From Desulfuromonas sp. TF (GTDB taxonomy: Bacteria; Desulfobacterota; Desulfuromonadia; Desulfuromonadales; ATBO01), in assembly GCF_000472285.1 (NCBI RefSeq), contig NZ_KI421412.1, positions 1 to 49,556 on the forward strand: a stretch of DNA of 49,556 bases. Direction: 5' to 3'. Positions 17,674-27,983 of this stretch are shown in pieces (within the stretch, counting starts at the first letter, position 1; each line of letters begins with the position of its first letter). The position numbers and the translations under genes are program-made. The notes beneath the pieces were generated by a model. The model made no database searches. It was given only the letters and a program-made list of their open reading frames with translations, and was not told the DNA's origin.

Positions 17674-18810
17674 ATGAACTCATTTATTAAGAACCTGAGC
17701 GTATTATTCCTTGCAACCCTGTTGCTCGCCGGTTGCGGAGGGGGAGGCAGCAGCTCCTCCGCACCTCCCGCAGGAGGCGGTGGTGGTGGCGTCGCAGGCG
17801 CCCTGGATGCCGGGGGAACCGGGGTAAGCACCGGTGAAGTGGCCGACAACGCGGGCAATCCCGTAACGGCCAACTTCACCAGCGCCCTCGACATCAACGA
17901 CCTTAACCAGGTCATCGGCTTCGCCGAAGTCACGGCGGGTGCCCCCTTCACCGCCGCCCTGTGGACCGTGGACGCCGCCGGCGACGCAGCGATCGCTCCC
18001 GCGGCCCTGAACCCCATCGACGGCAACACCTTCAGCGCGGCCTTCGCCATCGACGAGAACGGAAACGCCGTGGGGCAGTCCGCCAAGGGGACGCAACTCG
18101 TGGCCGTCATCTGGCCTGCCGGAGCGACTCCGGTTCAACTCCCCGCTCTCACCGCCGCCGGCAACAGCAAGGCTCTAGCCATCAGCGCCGACGGCACCCT
18201 GATCGTCGGTGAAGCACAGGATGCCAGCTCGCGCACCCGCGGAGTCCTCTGGATCGCGGATACCCCTGGGGTTTTCACCGCTGCTCCCACGGTTCTTCCC
18301 TTTGCGGCCTTTGCCAGCGGCTCGGACCTGAGTCCCTTTAGCTCCGCCAGCGGAGTCGCCCGCGTGGGCGATACGGAAATCCTGGTCGTCGGGGAAGCCG
18401 AAGCCGGAAACGGCGATCTCCACGCGGCCCTGTGGCGCTCGGTCAATGGAGGCACCACCTTTGCCGCCAGCAGCCTGGGTATTGACCATATCGCCTTTGC
18501 CGTCAACGGTGCCCGTCAGGTCGTCGGGGAGTCCGACGCCGGCCTCTCTCCCGTTTCCTGGACGATCAGCGACCTGGGAGTCGCCTCGGCCCCCGCTTCG
18601 CTGGCCACCGCCGGCAGCGCGGTGGCGATCAACGAAAACGGCCGCATCGCCGGCTGGAGCGGCGCCGCCAGCCTCGCCACGGTATGGGACGGCGCAACCC
18701 CGGTCACCCTGTCCGAGAATTCCGGTCAGGCCTATGGCCTCAACAATGACGCCCAGCCCCTGGTCGTCGGCCGCGAAGGCGCCCAGGGCTTCGTGAAACG
18801 AGTCAACTGA
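17674..18810 (+). CDS. HAF-repeat outer-membrane lipoprotein, paralogue of the one at 13980
   Basis: 378 residues. The lipobox LLAGC is followed by a Gly/Ser/Ala-rich linker. About six repeats follow with cores such as ALDINDLNQVIGFAE, AFAIDENGNAVGQS, ALAISADGTLIVGEA, AFAVNGARQVVGES and AVAINENGRIAGWS, then AYGLNNDAQPLVVG at the end. The same repeat architecture, without the calcium motif, is in the lipoprotein at 13980. AAGGAGGT at 17662-17669 fixes the ATG at 17674 rather than a TTG 3 bp earlier. It starts 14 bp after the preceding gene and is the last gene before the terminator. Confidence 0.88.
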   Translation: MNSFIKNLSVLFLATLLLAGCGGGGSSSSAPPAGGGGGGVAGALDAGGTGVSTGEVADNAGNPVTANFTSALDINDLNQVIGFAEVTAGAPFTAALWTVDAAGDAAIAPAALNPIDGNTFSAAFAIDENGNAVGQSAKGTQLVAVIWPAGATPVQLPALTAAGNSKALAISADGTLIVGEAQDASSRTRGVLWIADTPGVFTAAPTVLPFAAFASGSDLSPFSSASGVARVGDTEILVVGEAEAGNGDLHAALWRSVNGGTTFAASSLGIDHIAFAVNGARQVVGESDAGLSPVSWTISDLGVASAPASLATAGSAVAINENGRIAGWSGAASLATVWDGATPVTLSENSGQAYGLNNDAQPLVVGREGAQGFVKRVN

Positions 18811-18827
18811 GTTCCCCTTTTACAATA

Positions 18828-18852
18828 GGGAACAGGCCTTGCGCCTGTTCCC
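18828..18852 (+). repeat. 10-bp-stem hairpin after the operon
   Basis: GGGAACAGGC and GCCTGTTCCC pair around a CTTGC loop just after the last lipoprotein gene. No T-run follows. Together with the next hairpin it forms a double barrier or 3'-end stabiliser. Confidence 0.6.
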
Positions 18853-18864
18853 TCTCTGCAATCA

Positions 18865-18900
18865 AGCAGGAGAGGACGCCATGTCCTCTCCTGCTTTTTT
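18865..18900 (+). terminator. Strong intrinsic terminator of the oxidase operon
   Basis: A 13-bp perfect stem (AGCAGGAGAGGAC / GTCCTCTCCTGCT) with a 5-nt loop is followed by six T. It ends the run of genes starting at 6894. Confidence 0.92.
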
Positions 18901-19040
18901 AGTATCGGCCCACCGAATCACTATAAAGAGAGTCCCTTGCAACCTCCGGGCGATCTGATATGGATTGAGGGGGTATGCCTCTCGGTGCACGAAAGATGCT
19001 CGGATGCTTTCGGCAGCGCAATCACAAGGTAGATATCCCC

Positions 19041-21737
19041 ATGCAGGAAGCCCGCAAAAACCACTCGGAACTTCCGTCATCCCCCTGGTCCCTGTCCGCC
19101 GAGGAGATCGCCGCCCATTTCGGGGTGGAACCCGAACGGGGGTTGAGTCCGGATCAGGTGCGGCAGAGGCTTGACTCCTTCGGCTCCAACCGGCTGCGGC
19201 AGAAAAAAAGGGTCGGCGCCTGGAAGATTCTTGCCGAACAATTCAAGGACCTGATCATTATTCTGCTCGGGGTCGCGTCCATTGCAGCCTTTCTCTTCGG
19301 AGAATGGCTGGAGGGGGTCGCCGTGGCCGTGGCCCTGGTGATCAACGGTGCCATCGGATTCTTCACCGAACTGAAGGCGACCCGCTCGATGGAAGCGCTG
19401 CACAAACTGGGAGAGACCAGAGCCCGCGCCCGGAGAGACGGCCGGAGTGCCGAAATCTCCGCCGACGATCTCGTTCCCGGGGATATCATCCTGATCGACG
19501 CGGGCGACCTCGTCCCGGCCGACCTGCGCCTGCTGGAATCGAACAACCTCCAGGCGGATGAATCGGCCCTCACGGGAGAGTCCGTCCCGGCAAACAAAGG
19601 AACCGAGCCCCTGGAGGGCGACATCCCTCTGGCCGAGCGGTCGAACATGCTTTTCCGGGGGACGGCCGTCACCACCGGTTCCGGGTCCGGAATCGTCACC
19701 GCCACCGCCATGAAGACGGAGTTGGGGAATGTCGCCGATCTGACCCAGGGGGCCGAAGAGGAGGCGACCCCCCTGGAGCGGCGGCTGGAGCGCTTGGGGT
19801 ACCGTCTGATCGCGCTGACCTTCGTCATGGGCGTCATCGTCGCCGCGGCCGGGCTTATCGGAGGCAGGGACATGGCGCTGGTTCTCAAGACGGCCATCGC
19901 CATGGCCATCGCAGCCGTCCCGGAAGGACTGCCGGTGGTGGCGACCATCGCCCTGGCGCGCGGCATGTGGCGCATGGCTAGGCGCAACGCCTTGATGAAT
20001 CGCCTCTCCGCGGTGGAGACATTGGGGGCGACGACGATCATCTTCACGGACAAAACCGGCACCTTGACGGAGAATCGCATGACGGTGCGGCAGATCGCTC
20101 TGCCGGAGGGGAACATCGAATTGAAGGAAGAGGAATTCCTTCTGGACGGGGAAAAGGTCGATCCTTCGGAAAACGAGCACCTTCGGCAGGCGCTGGAGGT
20201 GGGGGTCCTCTGCAACAATGCGTCGCTGGATGAAGAGGGCGAGATCGGAGACCCGATGGAGACGGCCCTCCTGCGCGCGGGGCGGGCCGCCGGGATCGAA
20301 AGGCAGCGCCTGCTGAACGAAAATCCCGAGATCCGGGAAGAGGCGTTCAGCACCGAAACCAAGATGATGGCCACCGTCCACGAACATGAGGGTCAATTTC
20401 TCGTCGCCGTCAAAGGGGCGCCGGAGGCGGTTCTGAAGGTCTGCTCGCGGGTGGCCGCGGAGGGCGGAGAAAAGGAGTTCGGAGAAGAGGATCGAAGCGA
20501 ATGGCTGGAGCGCAACCGGGATCTGGCCGAAGGGGGACTGCGCCTCCTCGCCCTGGCCCGGAAGGAGGCGGCGAGTGAAGACGAAGAACCCTATCGGGAC
20601 CTTACCCTCCTCGGGTTTGCAGGTCTTCTCGACCCTCCCCGCAAGGACGTGCAGGGGGCCCTCGAAGAATGCGGCAAGGCGGGGATCCGGGTGATCATGG
20701 TCACCGGCGACCAGCCCGCTACCGCCCTGGGGATCGCCGCGGCCATCGCCCTGGAATCGGAGGAGTCCCAGACCCTGAGAGGGGAGAGCCTGCGGAAGCC
20801 GGAGGAGCTCTCCGCCGGGGAGCGGGAAAAGATACTGGGCGCCTCCATCTTCGCCCGGGTCACCCCCGAGCAGAAACTCTCCCTCATTGCCCTGCACCAG
20901 GAAAACGGAGAGATCGTCGCCATGACAGGAGACGGGGTGAATGACGCCCCGGCGTTGAAGAAAGCCGATATCGGTATAGCGATGGGACAACGGGGGACCC
21001 AAGTGGCCAAGGAAGCGGCCGACATGGTGCTGAAGGACGACCGATTCTCCACCATTGTCGCCGCCGTCCGCTACGGCCGGGCCATTTTCAACAACATCCG
21101 AAAATTTATCTTCTATCTCATCTCGGGAAACGTCAGCGAGGTGCTCATCATCACCCTGGCGACGGTGGCCGGCGCTCCCCTACCCCTCCTTCCCCTTCAG
21201 ATCCTCTACATCAATCTCATCGGCGACGTCTTTCCCGCACTGGCCCTGGGGATGGGAGAAGCGACCTCCGGCATCATGGAGCGCCCGCCGCGCGACCCGA
21301 AGGAGCCGGTCCTCACCCGATCTCACTGGCTGGGGATCGGAGGCTATTCGCTGGTCTTCGCCGCCGCCGTTCTGGGGGCTTTCGCCGTCGCCCTCTACCT
21401 CTTCGAGCTTTCCGCCGAGCGCGCGGTTACGGTCTCCTTCACCTCCCTCGTCCTCGCCCGGCTGTGGCACGTCTTCAACATGCGCGATCCCGGAACCGCC
21501 CTGCTGCGTAACGAAATCACCACGAACCCCTACGTCTGGGGCGCCCTCGCCCTTGGCCTCGCCATGCTGCTGGGGGCCGTCTACCTGCCGATCCTCGCCG
21601 GAGTGCTCGGGCTGACGCCCCCCGATGGTCGCGAATGGCTGCTGATCCTGACAGCGAGCCTCGTGCCTCTTGCGGTGGGACAGGCGGTGAAGTTCAGATC
21701 CGCGGTGAGCCCTACCCCTGTCCGGCCAGCCTCTTGA
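19041..21737 (+). CDS. P-type cation-transporting ATPase, calcium (P2A) type
   Basis: 898-residue ion pump. Order of motifs: N-terminal cation-ATPase domain (GLSPDQVRQRLDSFG), actuator loop TGES, VPEGLPVV in TM4, phosphorylation site DKTGTLT (Asp337), hinge TGDGVNDAPALKKADIGIA. Ion-site residues match SERCA-type pumps: glutamate in TM4 (PEGLP), Asn and Glu in TM5 (SGNVSEV), Asn and Asp in TM6 (NLIGDVFPALALGMG), which supports calcium, though Mn or another cation is possible. The start ATG at 19041 gives the usual short N-terminus; an in-frame ATG at 18975 would add 22 residues. Its 3' end overlaps the convergent pfkB gene by 26 bp. Confidence 0.94.
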   Translation: MQEARKNHSELPSSPWSLSAEEIAAHFGVEPERGLSPDQVRQRLDSFGSNRLRQKKRVGAWKILAEQFKDLIIILLGVASIAAFLFGEWLEGVAVAVALVINGAIGFFTELKATRSMEALHKLGETRARARRDGRSAEISADDLVPGDIILIDAGDLVPADLRLLESNNLQADESALTGESVPANKGTEPLEGDIPLAERSNMLFRGTAVTTGSGSGIVTATAMKTELGNVADLTQGAEEEATPLERRLERLGYRLIALTFVMGVIVAAAGLIGGRDMALVLKTAIAMAIAAVPEGLPVVATIALARGMWRMARRNALMNRLSAVETLGATTIIFTDKTGTLTENRMTVRQIALPEGNIELKEEEFLLDGEKVDPSENEHLRQALEVGVLCNNASLDEEGEIGDPMETALLRAGRAAGIERQRLLNENPEIREEAFSTETKMMATVHEHEGQFLVAVKGAPEAVLKVCSRVAAEGGEKEFGEEDRSEWLERNRDLAEGGLRLLALARKEAASEDEEPYRDLTLLGFAGLLDPPRKDVQGALEECGKAGIRVIMVTGDQPATALGIAAAIALESEESQTLRGESLRKPEELSAGEREKILGASIFARVTPEQKLSLIALHQENGEIVAMTGDGVNDAPALKKADIGIAMGQRGTQVAKEAADMVLKDDRFSTIVAAVRYGRAIFNNIRKFIFYLISGNVSEVLIITLATVAGAPLPLLPLQILYINLIGDVFPALALGMGEATSGIMERPPRDPKEPVLTRSHWLGIGGYSLVFAAAVLGAFAVALYLFELSAERAVTVSFTSLVLARLWHVFNMRDPGTALLRNEITTNPYVWGALALGLAMLLGAVYLPILAGVLGLTPPDGREWLLILTASLVPLAVGQAVKFRSAVSPTPVRPAS

Positions 21738-22647
21738 AAAGCCGTTCGACATCATCCTTCCGGCAAAGTTCGGTTCCGGGCGTCATCACCGCGGCCGTTC
21801 CCGCCGCCACTCCATAGACGAACGCCTCTTCGGCGGACTTCTCGCGGGCCAGGGCCAATGCCATGGCTCCCATGAAGCTGTCTCCGGCGCCTACGGGGCT
21901 GACCACCTCGACCTTCGGAATGGCCGCCCGGCGGGTCCTCTCCCTGGTGACCAGCAGGGCCCCCTTGTCGCCCAGAGTCAGCGCCACCATTTCAGCGTTT
22001 CGCCGCAGCACCAGCTCCCGGCAAGCCTCTTCCTGCTCCTGCTCGCTCTCTATTCCGCGGCCGGTCAGCTCCCGCAATTCACGCAGGTTCGGCTTTATCA
22101 AATAAACTCGTTCCTCCAGAGCCGCACCGAGCGCCTCGCCCGAGGTGTCCAATAGGAGGCGCCCGCCCCTGGCTTCGAGCATCCGTGCCATCCGGGCATA
22201 GATGTCGTCGGGAACTCCCGGGGGCAGGCTGCCGCTGGCCACCAGGAAATCCGGAAAAGGCTCAAGAGCTTCCAGCACCTTCAGGCATCTTCGCCATTCT
22301 GCTTCCTGCAGTTCGGGGCCGGTCAGAACGAAGCGGAACTGCCGTCCCGAGGAGGTTTCATTTACAGTAAAGCTCTCCCGGGTAGGATTCGCGATTTCCA
22401 CCGGCACAGCGTCAATTCTTTCCCGGTCCAGAAGGTCCAGCAGTAATTTCCCCAGGCTTCCTCCTTCTGTGTAGACAGCCGTTGCACACCCCCCCAACTC
22501 GCCGATGACCCTTGCCACGTTGATGCCTCCGCCACCCGGGTCCATCTTGAGCTTCTCGCATCTGATCTTGCGGATCGGTTTCACCTGCTCGGCATCGGCA
22601 GCCAGATCGATGGCGGGATTCAATGTCAAGGTCACAATTCTTTTCAT
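21712..22647 (-). CDS. pfkB: 6-phosphofructokinase II (PfkB family)
   Basis: 311-residue ribokinase-fold sugar kinase. MKRIVTLTLNPAIDLAADAE, the substrate motif PGGGGINVARVIGELGG and the catalytic SPVGAGDSFMGAMALALA match E. coli PfkB closely along the whole length, including LVASGSLPPGVPDD and VAAGTAAVMTPGTELC. Expected reaction: fructose 6-phosphate plus ATP to fructose 1,6-bisphosphate; related family members act on fructose 1-phosphate or tagatose 6-phosphate. The gene stands alone and converges on the ATPase gene with a 26-bp overlap. Confidence 0.9.
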   Translation of the reverse strand: MKRIVTLTLNPAIDLAADAEQVKPIRKIRCEKLKMDPGGGGINVARVIGELGGCATAVYTEGGSLGKLLLDLLDRERIDAVPVEIANPTRESFTVNETSSGRQFRFVLTGPELQEAEWRRCLKVLEALEPFPDFLVASGSLPPGVPDDIYARMARMLEARGGRLLLDTSGEALGAALEERVYLIKPNLRELRELTGRGIESEQEQEEACRELVLRRNAEMVALTLGDKGALLVTRERTRRAAIPKVEVVSPVGAGDSFMGAMALALAREKSAEEAFVYGVAAGTAAVMTPGTELCRKDDVERLFKRLAGQG

Positions 22648-24420
<1,773 letters not shown>

Positions 24421-24441
24421 TCGCCGGCTTTCGCGAGTGAT

Positions 24442-24471
24442 AAAAAGGCCCGGCAATTGCCGGGCCTTTTT
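24442..24471. terminator. Bidirectional intrinsic terminator between gdhA and the PEP-synthase-like gene
   Basis: A 13-bp perfect stem AAAAAGGCCCGGC / GCCGGGCCTTTTT with an AATT loop has T-runs on both strands and lies between convergent genes. Confidence 0.92.
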
Positions 24472-24505
24472 GCATCCTAATGGAAATTTTACAGCTTCGG
24501 CCTTT

Positions 24506-27103
24506 CTACCCCTCCTCCATGAAACAGATCACCTTCTGTCTCACCACATCCGCTGTCAGCCGCATGCCGGTATCCGGCGCCCGGTAGACCTTGACCACAT
24601 TCTTGTAACGACTGCTCGCCGGCAGCAGGCCTTCGAGGGCGTTGCGCTGGGAGTGCATCCAGGCTTCGTTGAAGAAGCAGTTCCTGTTTTCGGGGAACAG
24701 GGCCACATAGAAGATGTCAGTTTCGACCAGGTCCTGGAAGAAATGGGAGCCGAAGGAGAGCTCCGGCATCAGGTCGCCGCTGGTGAAGGCGACCTCGGCG
24801 ATGGCGGTGAAATTGTTGATCTCGGCGAAGGTGGTCGGCACCCCCAGCATCGGAGTCGATGTCCCCCAGCGTCCCGGGCCCAGAAGGATGGTGTGGTTTT
24901 CAGTTCTGTCGGCGATGCGCTTGTTGAGGCGGCCCACCAGACGGGCCACCTCATATTTATGAGCCAGGGGCAGCCGGAGGTATTCAGCCGGTTCGATCCA
25001 GATGATCCACTTGATCGCCTGGGAGATGTTGCCGCCCATGAAATTGCCTTCGGAACGAAAGACCGTGGCCGCTTCAGGAACAGATTCGGGGATGTCGACC
25101 TGAGCCTCCTGACCCTCCAGGCCCTTGGTCTGGAGCGGGCGGCATTGAACGACATCGATTTTGGCTGTTCCTTCGGCGGTGAAGTTGATCGTGAATTCCA
25201 CGTCGACCGGATATTGGTAGGCTTCCTCAAGCGTTTTCAGCATCTTCCGCATGAGCCCGGTAAAGGAAATATCGGCGAGGAGGTTGTCGAACGTCAGCAG
25301 CCACACATCCCCCTTCCCCCCCCGTGATTTGAGAAGACGGGTGGTTTCATGGTCCTTGACGGCGTACCTGTGCCAGGGGATGTCGGACACCTCCCGGGTC
25401 AGATCCAGCAGCGACACGGTCTGCAGTACGTTGTCGTCAATGTTGAGCAGGTCGACGTCGCGCTGGGAGAATTTGCGGGCGTCCTCAAACCCCTTATGCG
25501 GCTTTTTCAGGGGCGCATCGAGAGCCACAATGCACGGGTAGTCGCCCTCGACCCGGTCCACCGCCCTGGTGCCGAGGCCGAGGACAAGCCGCAGCATTCC
25601 GGCCCTGGGATCCATCCCTTTGTCCCAGACGAAGGTATTGTAGGAGACTCCGACGCCGGCCAGATCGGGGAAGTAGCAGTGTTTGTGGTAGGCTCCGGAA
25701 ACCCTCTGGATGAGCAGGGCCATCTGCTCGTCCTGCTGGTCGAGACCGCGCTGAAGACGGTAGGCGAGGGCCTCCTCGCTCATGGTGCTGGCGAAAATCT
25801 TGCGCACCGCCTCCTCGAATTGTCCGAGACGCTCCTCGGGCGAGCCCTGGTTGACGCAGAAGAAGCTGTCGTATTTGCCGGCGAAGGCGTTTCCGAAGCC
25901 GTCCTCGAGCAGGGAGCTGGAGCGGACGATGATCGGATATTGGCCGTAGTACTCGAGCATCTTGTGGAAACCCTCGCGGATCGTCTCCGGAAAGGTGCCG
26001 CGCAACATCTGCTCCCGCAGTTCGGCGGCCGCGCTGAAGTAGCCCTCCCGGGTCTTCTGCTGCATGAAGGGCTTCCACCAGCCGTTGTGAACGATGTAGG
26101 AGTAATAGACGTTGGAGCCGACGAAGAAGGAGTCGTGGGTTTCCAGATGTTCCTGCCAGTGGTAGAGAGGATCGTCGAGCAGGATGTTGTGGGCCAGCAG
26201 CATGCCCACCGCCTTGCCGCCGATGAATCCGGTGCCGATGAGGCGCGACTTGATATTGAGCAGATCCTGCAGGGAGAGGTGCTTCCTGGCCAGGGCGAGG
26301 ATACGCTCTTCGCGGCCGATCATGTGCCGGCAGATGTGGTTCACCATCTCGGCTTCCTCTTCGGCCGAAGGAGCAGCTGTCAGGGTCTCGGCCTGGAGAA
26401 AGAGGCGGTGCCAGTGGTCGAGCTGGCGGTGGGTGCTGCCCGTCCTGCTCCTGGCGATGGTGCTCAAAAGCTCGGTGGCTTCATAACTGTTGGCCAGGGG
26501 GATGAACTGCTCGCCCTCCTTGCGGTGGGGCAGGAACATCGTCGGCGATCGGCGTTTCCACACCTTGAGAGGGTGGATGTGAAAGCTGTTGTCCTGGTTG
26601 TAGACATCGATCAGCACCTGGGTGGTGTCGCGGATGCGCTCGATGGTCTGAAAGGAGTGGCGGTCGCGGAACAGGGCGAAGTACGCCACCGTGTCGAGTT
26701 CGTAGAGATAGGGGCAGGTCACCCGGAAAAAGTTGCCCACCATGAAGTCGGTGGCCCAGGCGGAGAGCAGGTCGGAGAGGCAGTCAAAGACATAGAAGGC
26801 GTTGTGCCCCTCCTCTGTGAGGATGGTGTGGATGCGGGCGGCGAAGGACTCGAAGCCGCGACGGGCGTCGAGCTGGTACAAGGTGACGCGGGGCGATTCG
26901 CCGATCAGCGGTTCGTGGTCTCCGAATCGGATGTAGATGACCCTCTTGCCTTCCTTCAAGGCGTGGTCGACGAAGGGTCCGATAAAATAGCGGTAGTCCT
27001 CGATCGAATCGACTTTCCAGACGACATTGTCGCCGATGCGCAGGCCGTCGAGGATATTATCCAGGCCGGCATAGCCGGTCGTGATCCGGGTGACGTTCTC
27101 CAT
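24506..27103 (-). CDS. PEP synthase/PPDK N-terminal (ATP-grasp) protein fused to a KaiC-like domain without a P-loop
   Basis: 865 residues. The N-terminal ~220 residues resemble a RecA/KaiC domain (TGYAGLDNILDGLRIGDNVVW, then Walker-B-like FYVFDCLSDLL) but have no GxxxxGKT. From about residue 290 a pyruvate-phosphate-dikinase ATP/pyruvate-binding region follows, with GGKAVGMLLAHN, IVRSSSLLEDGFGNAFAGKY and VDVEFTINFT...VVQCRPLQ. A C-terminal part (LLGPGRWGTSTPMLGVPTTF) follows. The phosphohistidine swivel domain and the PEP-binding TIM barrel of true PEP synthases are absent, so it cannot do the full reaction alone. Substrate and role unknown. AGAAGGAGT precedes the ATG. It stands alone. Confidence 0.85.
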   Translation of the reverse strand: MENVTRITTGYAGLDNILDGLRIGDNVVWKVDSIEDYRYFIGPFVDHALKEGKRVIYIRFGDHEPLIGESPRVTLYQLDARRGFESFAARIHTILTEEGHNAFYVFDCLSDLLSAWATDFMVGNFFRVTCPYLYELDTVAYFALFRDRHSFQTIERIRDTTQVLIDVYNQDNSFHIHPLKVWKRRSPTMFLPHRKEGEQFIPLANSYEATELLSTIARSRTGSTHRQLDHWHRLFLQAETLTAAPSAEEEAEMVNHICRHMIGREERILALARKHLSLQDLLNIKSRLIGTGFIGGKAVGMLLAHNILLDDPLYHWQEHLETHDSFFVGSNVYYSYIVHNGWWKPFMQQKTREGYFSAAAELREQMLRGTFPETIREGFHKMLEYYGQYPIIVRSSSLLEDGFGNAFAGKYDSFFCVNQGSPEERLGQFEEAVRKIFASTMSEEALAYRLQRGLDQQDEQMALLIQRVSGAYHKHCYFPDLAGVGVSYNTFVWDKGMDPRAGMLRLVLGLGTRAVDRVEGDYPCIVALDAPLKKPHKGFEDARKFSQRDVDLLNIDDNVLQTVSLLDLTREVSDIPWHRYAVKDHETTRLLKSRGGKGDVWLLTFDNLLADISFTGLMRKMLKTLEEAYQYPVDVEFTINFTAEGTAKIDVVQCRPLQTKGLEGQEAQVDIPESVPEAATVFRSEGNFMGGNISQAIKWIIWIEPAEYLRLPLAHKYEVARLVGRLNKRIADRTENHTILLGPGRWGTSTPMLGVPTTFAEINNFTAIAEVAFTSGDLMPELSFGSHFFQDLVETDIFYVALFPENRNCFFNEAWMHSQRNALEGLLPASSRYKNVVKVYRAPDTGMRLTADVVRQKVICFMEEG

Positions 27104-27463
27104 TGAGACTCCTTCTGTAGCCGGGTTCAGCAGGGAGGGGGCTTGAATCGTGATTTCGCCTCTTTTTATAGCATGGCAAGGAAAGAACTGCCAGGAGATT
27201 CAACCGGGACCCCGGGAGAGCAGGAAGGAACGCCACAAATGCCTAAATATTGTTCAACGCCGCCGTGCGTGGAACGCTTCGACAAGTTTGCCGAGAGACT
27301 CGTCCCATGGAGGACCGCCGACGTTCCTGGCTCCTTCCGGATCGTCAGAGCTCGTTGCCTGCAGCAAAATAGGATGGATTAATGGATCTGTTTGTGGAAC
27401 TATGCCGGGAGACGAAGTCGATGCAGGCTGTGTGAAATCGGCGGTGTCCAGAAAGGCGGGATC
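27104..27463. other. 360-bp intergenic region without a supported gene
   Basis: Lies between the divergent PEP-synthase-like and NfeD genes. Short open frames exist but have no recognisable product or ribosome site. A TATAAA on the minus strand near 27165-27170 could be a -10 element for the minus gene. Nothing else is seen. Confidence 0.4.
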
Positions 27464-27952
27464 ATGGAAAATCTTCTCTGGTGGCATTGGATTTTACTGG
27501 GAATCGTCCTGGTGATTCTGGAACTGGCGGTCCCCTCCTTCACCATCTTCTGGTTCGGCCTCGGAGCCATCCTGACCGGACTGCTGGTGGCCGCGCTTCC
27601 TAATTTTTCCATCGCATGGCAACTGCTCGTCTTTTCCGCTTCGAGCATCGGTTTCACCTTCCTGTGGTTTCGCTACTTCCGTCCCGGAAAAAGGGACGTG
27701 CCGGCGGCGACAGGCGAACAACTCGCCATCGGCCAGACCGGAATTGCCGCCACCCGGGCACTGACGCCCGGGGAGGTCGGACAGGTGGTGTTTTCCGTTC
27801 CGGTCATGGGGCATGAATCGTGGGAATACACATCCGGCGAACCGATCAACACGGGGGAACGACTCAGGGTCATAGCCGTCCTGACCGTGGAAGGGGAGGA
27901 CGGAGCCGGCAGCGCACCGCATCGGATTCTCAAGGTCGAAAAAATCAGATGA
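27464..27952 (+). CDS. NfeD-family membrane protein
   Basis: 162 residues. Two or three transmembrane helices in the first 80 residues (LLWWHWILLGIVLVILELAV, IFWFGLGAILTGLLVAALP, AWQLLVFSASSIGFTFLWF) are followed by a soluble OB-fold NfeD domain (IGQTGIAATRALTPGEVGQV, YTSGEPINTGERLRVIAV). This is the short, protease-less form. NfeD proteins partner SPFH/stomatin proteins in membrane quality control, and an SPFH gene follows 31 bp later. Confidence 0.9.
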   Translation: MENLLWWHWILLGIVLVILELAVPSFTIFWFGLGAILTGLLVAALPNFSIAWQLLVFSASSIGFTFLWFRYFRPGKRDVPAATGEQLAIGQTGIAATRALTPGEVGQVVFSVPVMGHESWEYTSGEPINTGERLRVIAVLTVEGEDGAGSAPHRILKVEKIR

Positions 27953-27983
27953 ACACTGTCAACCCAAACCGAGGGGAAAAAGA

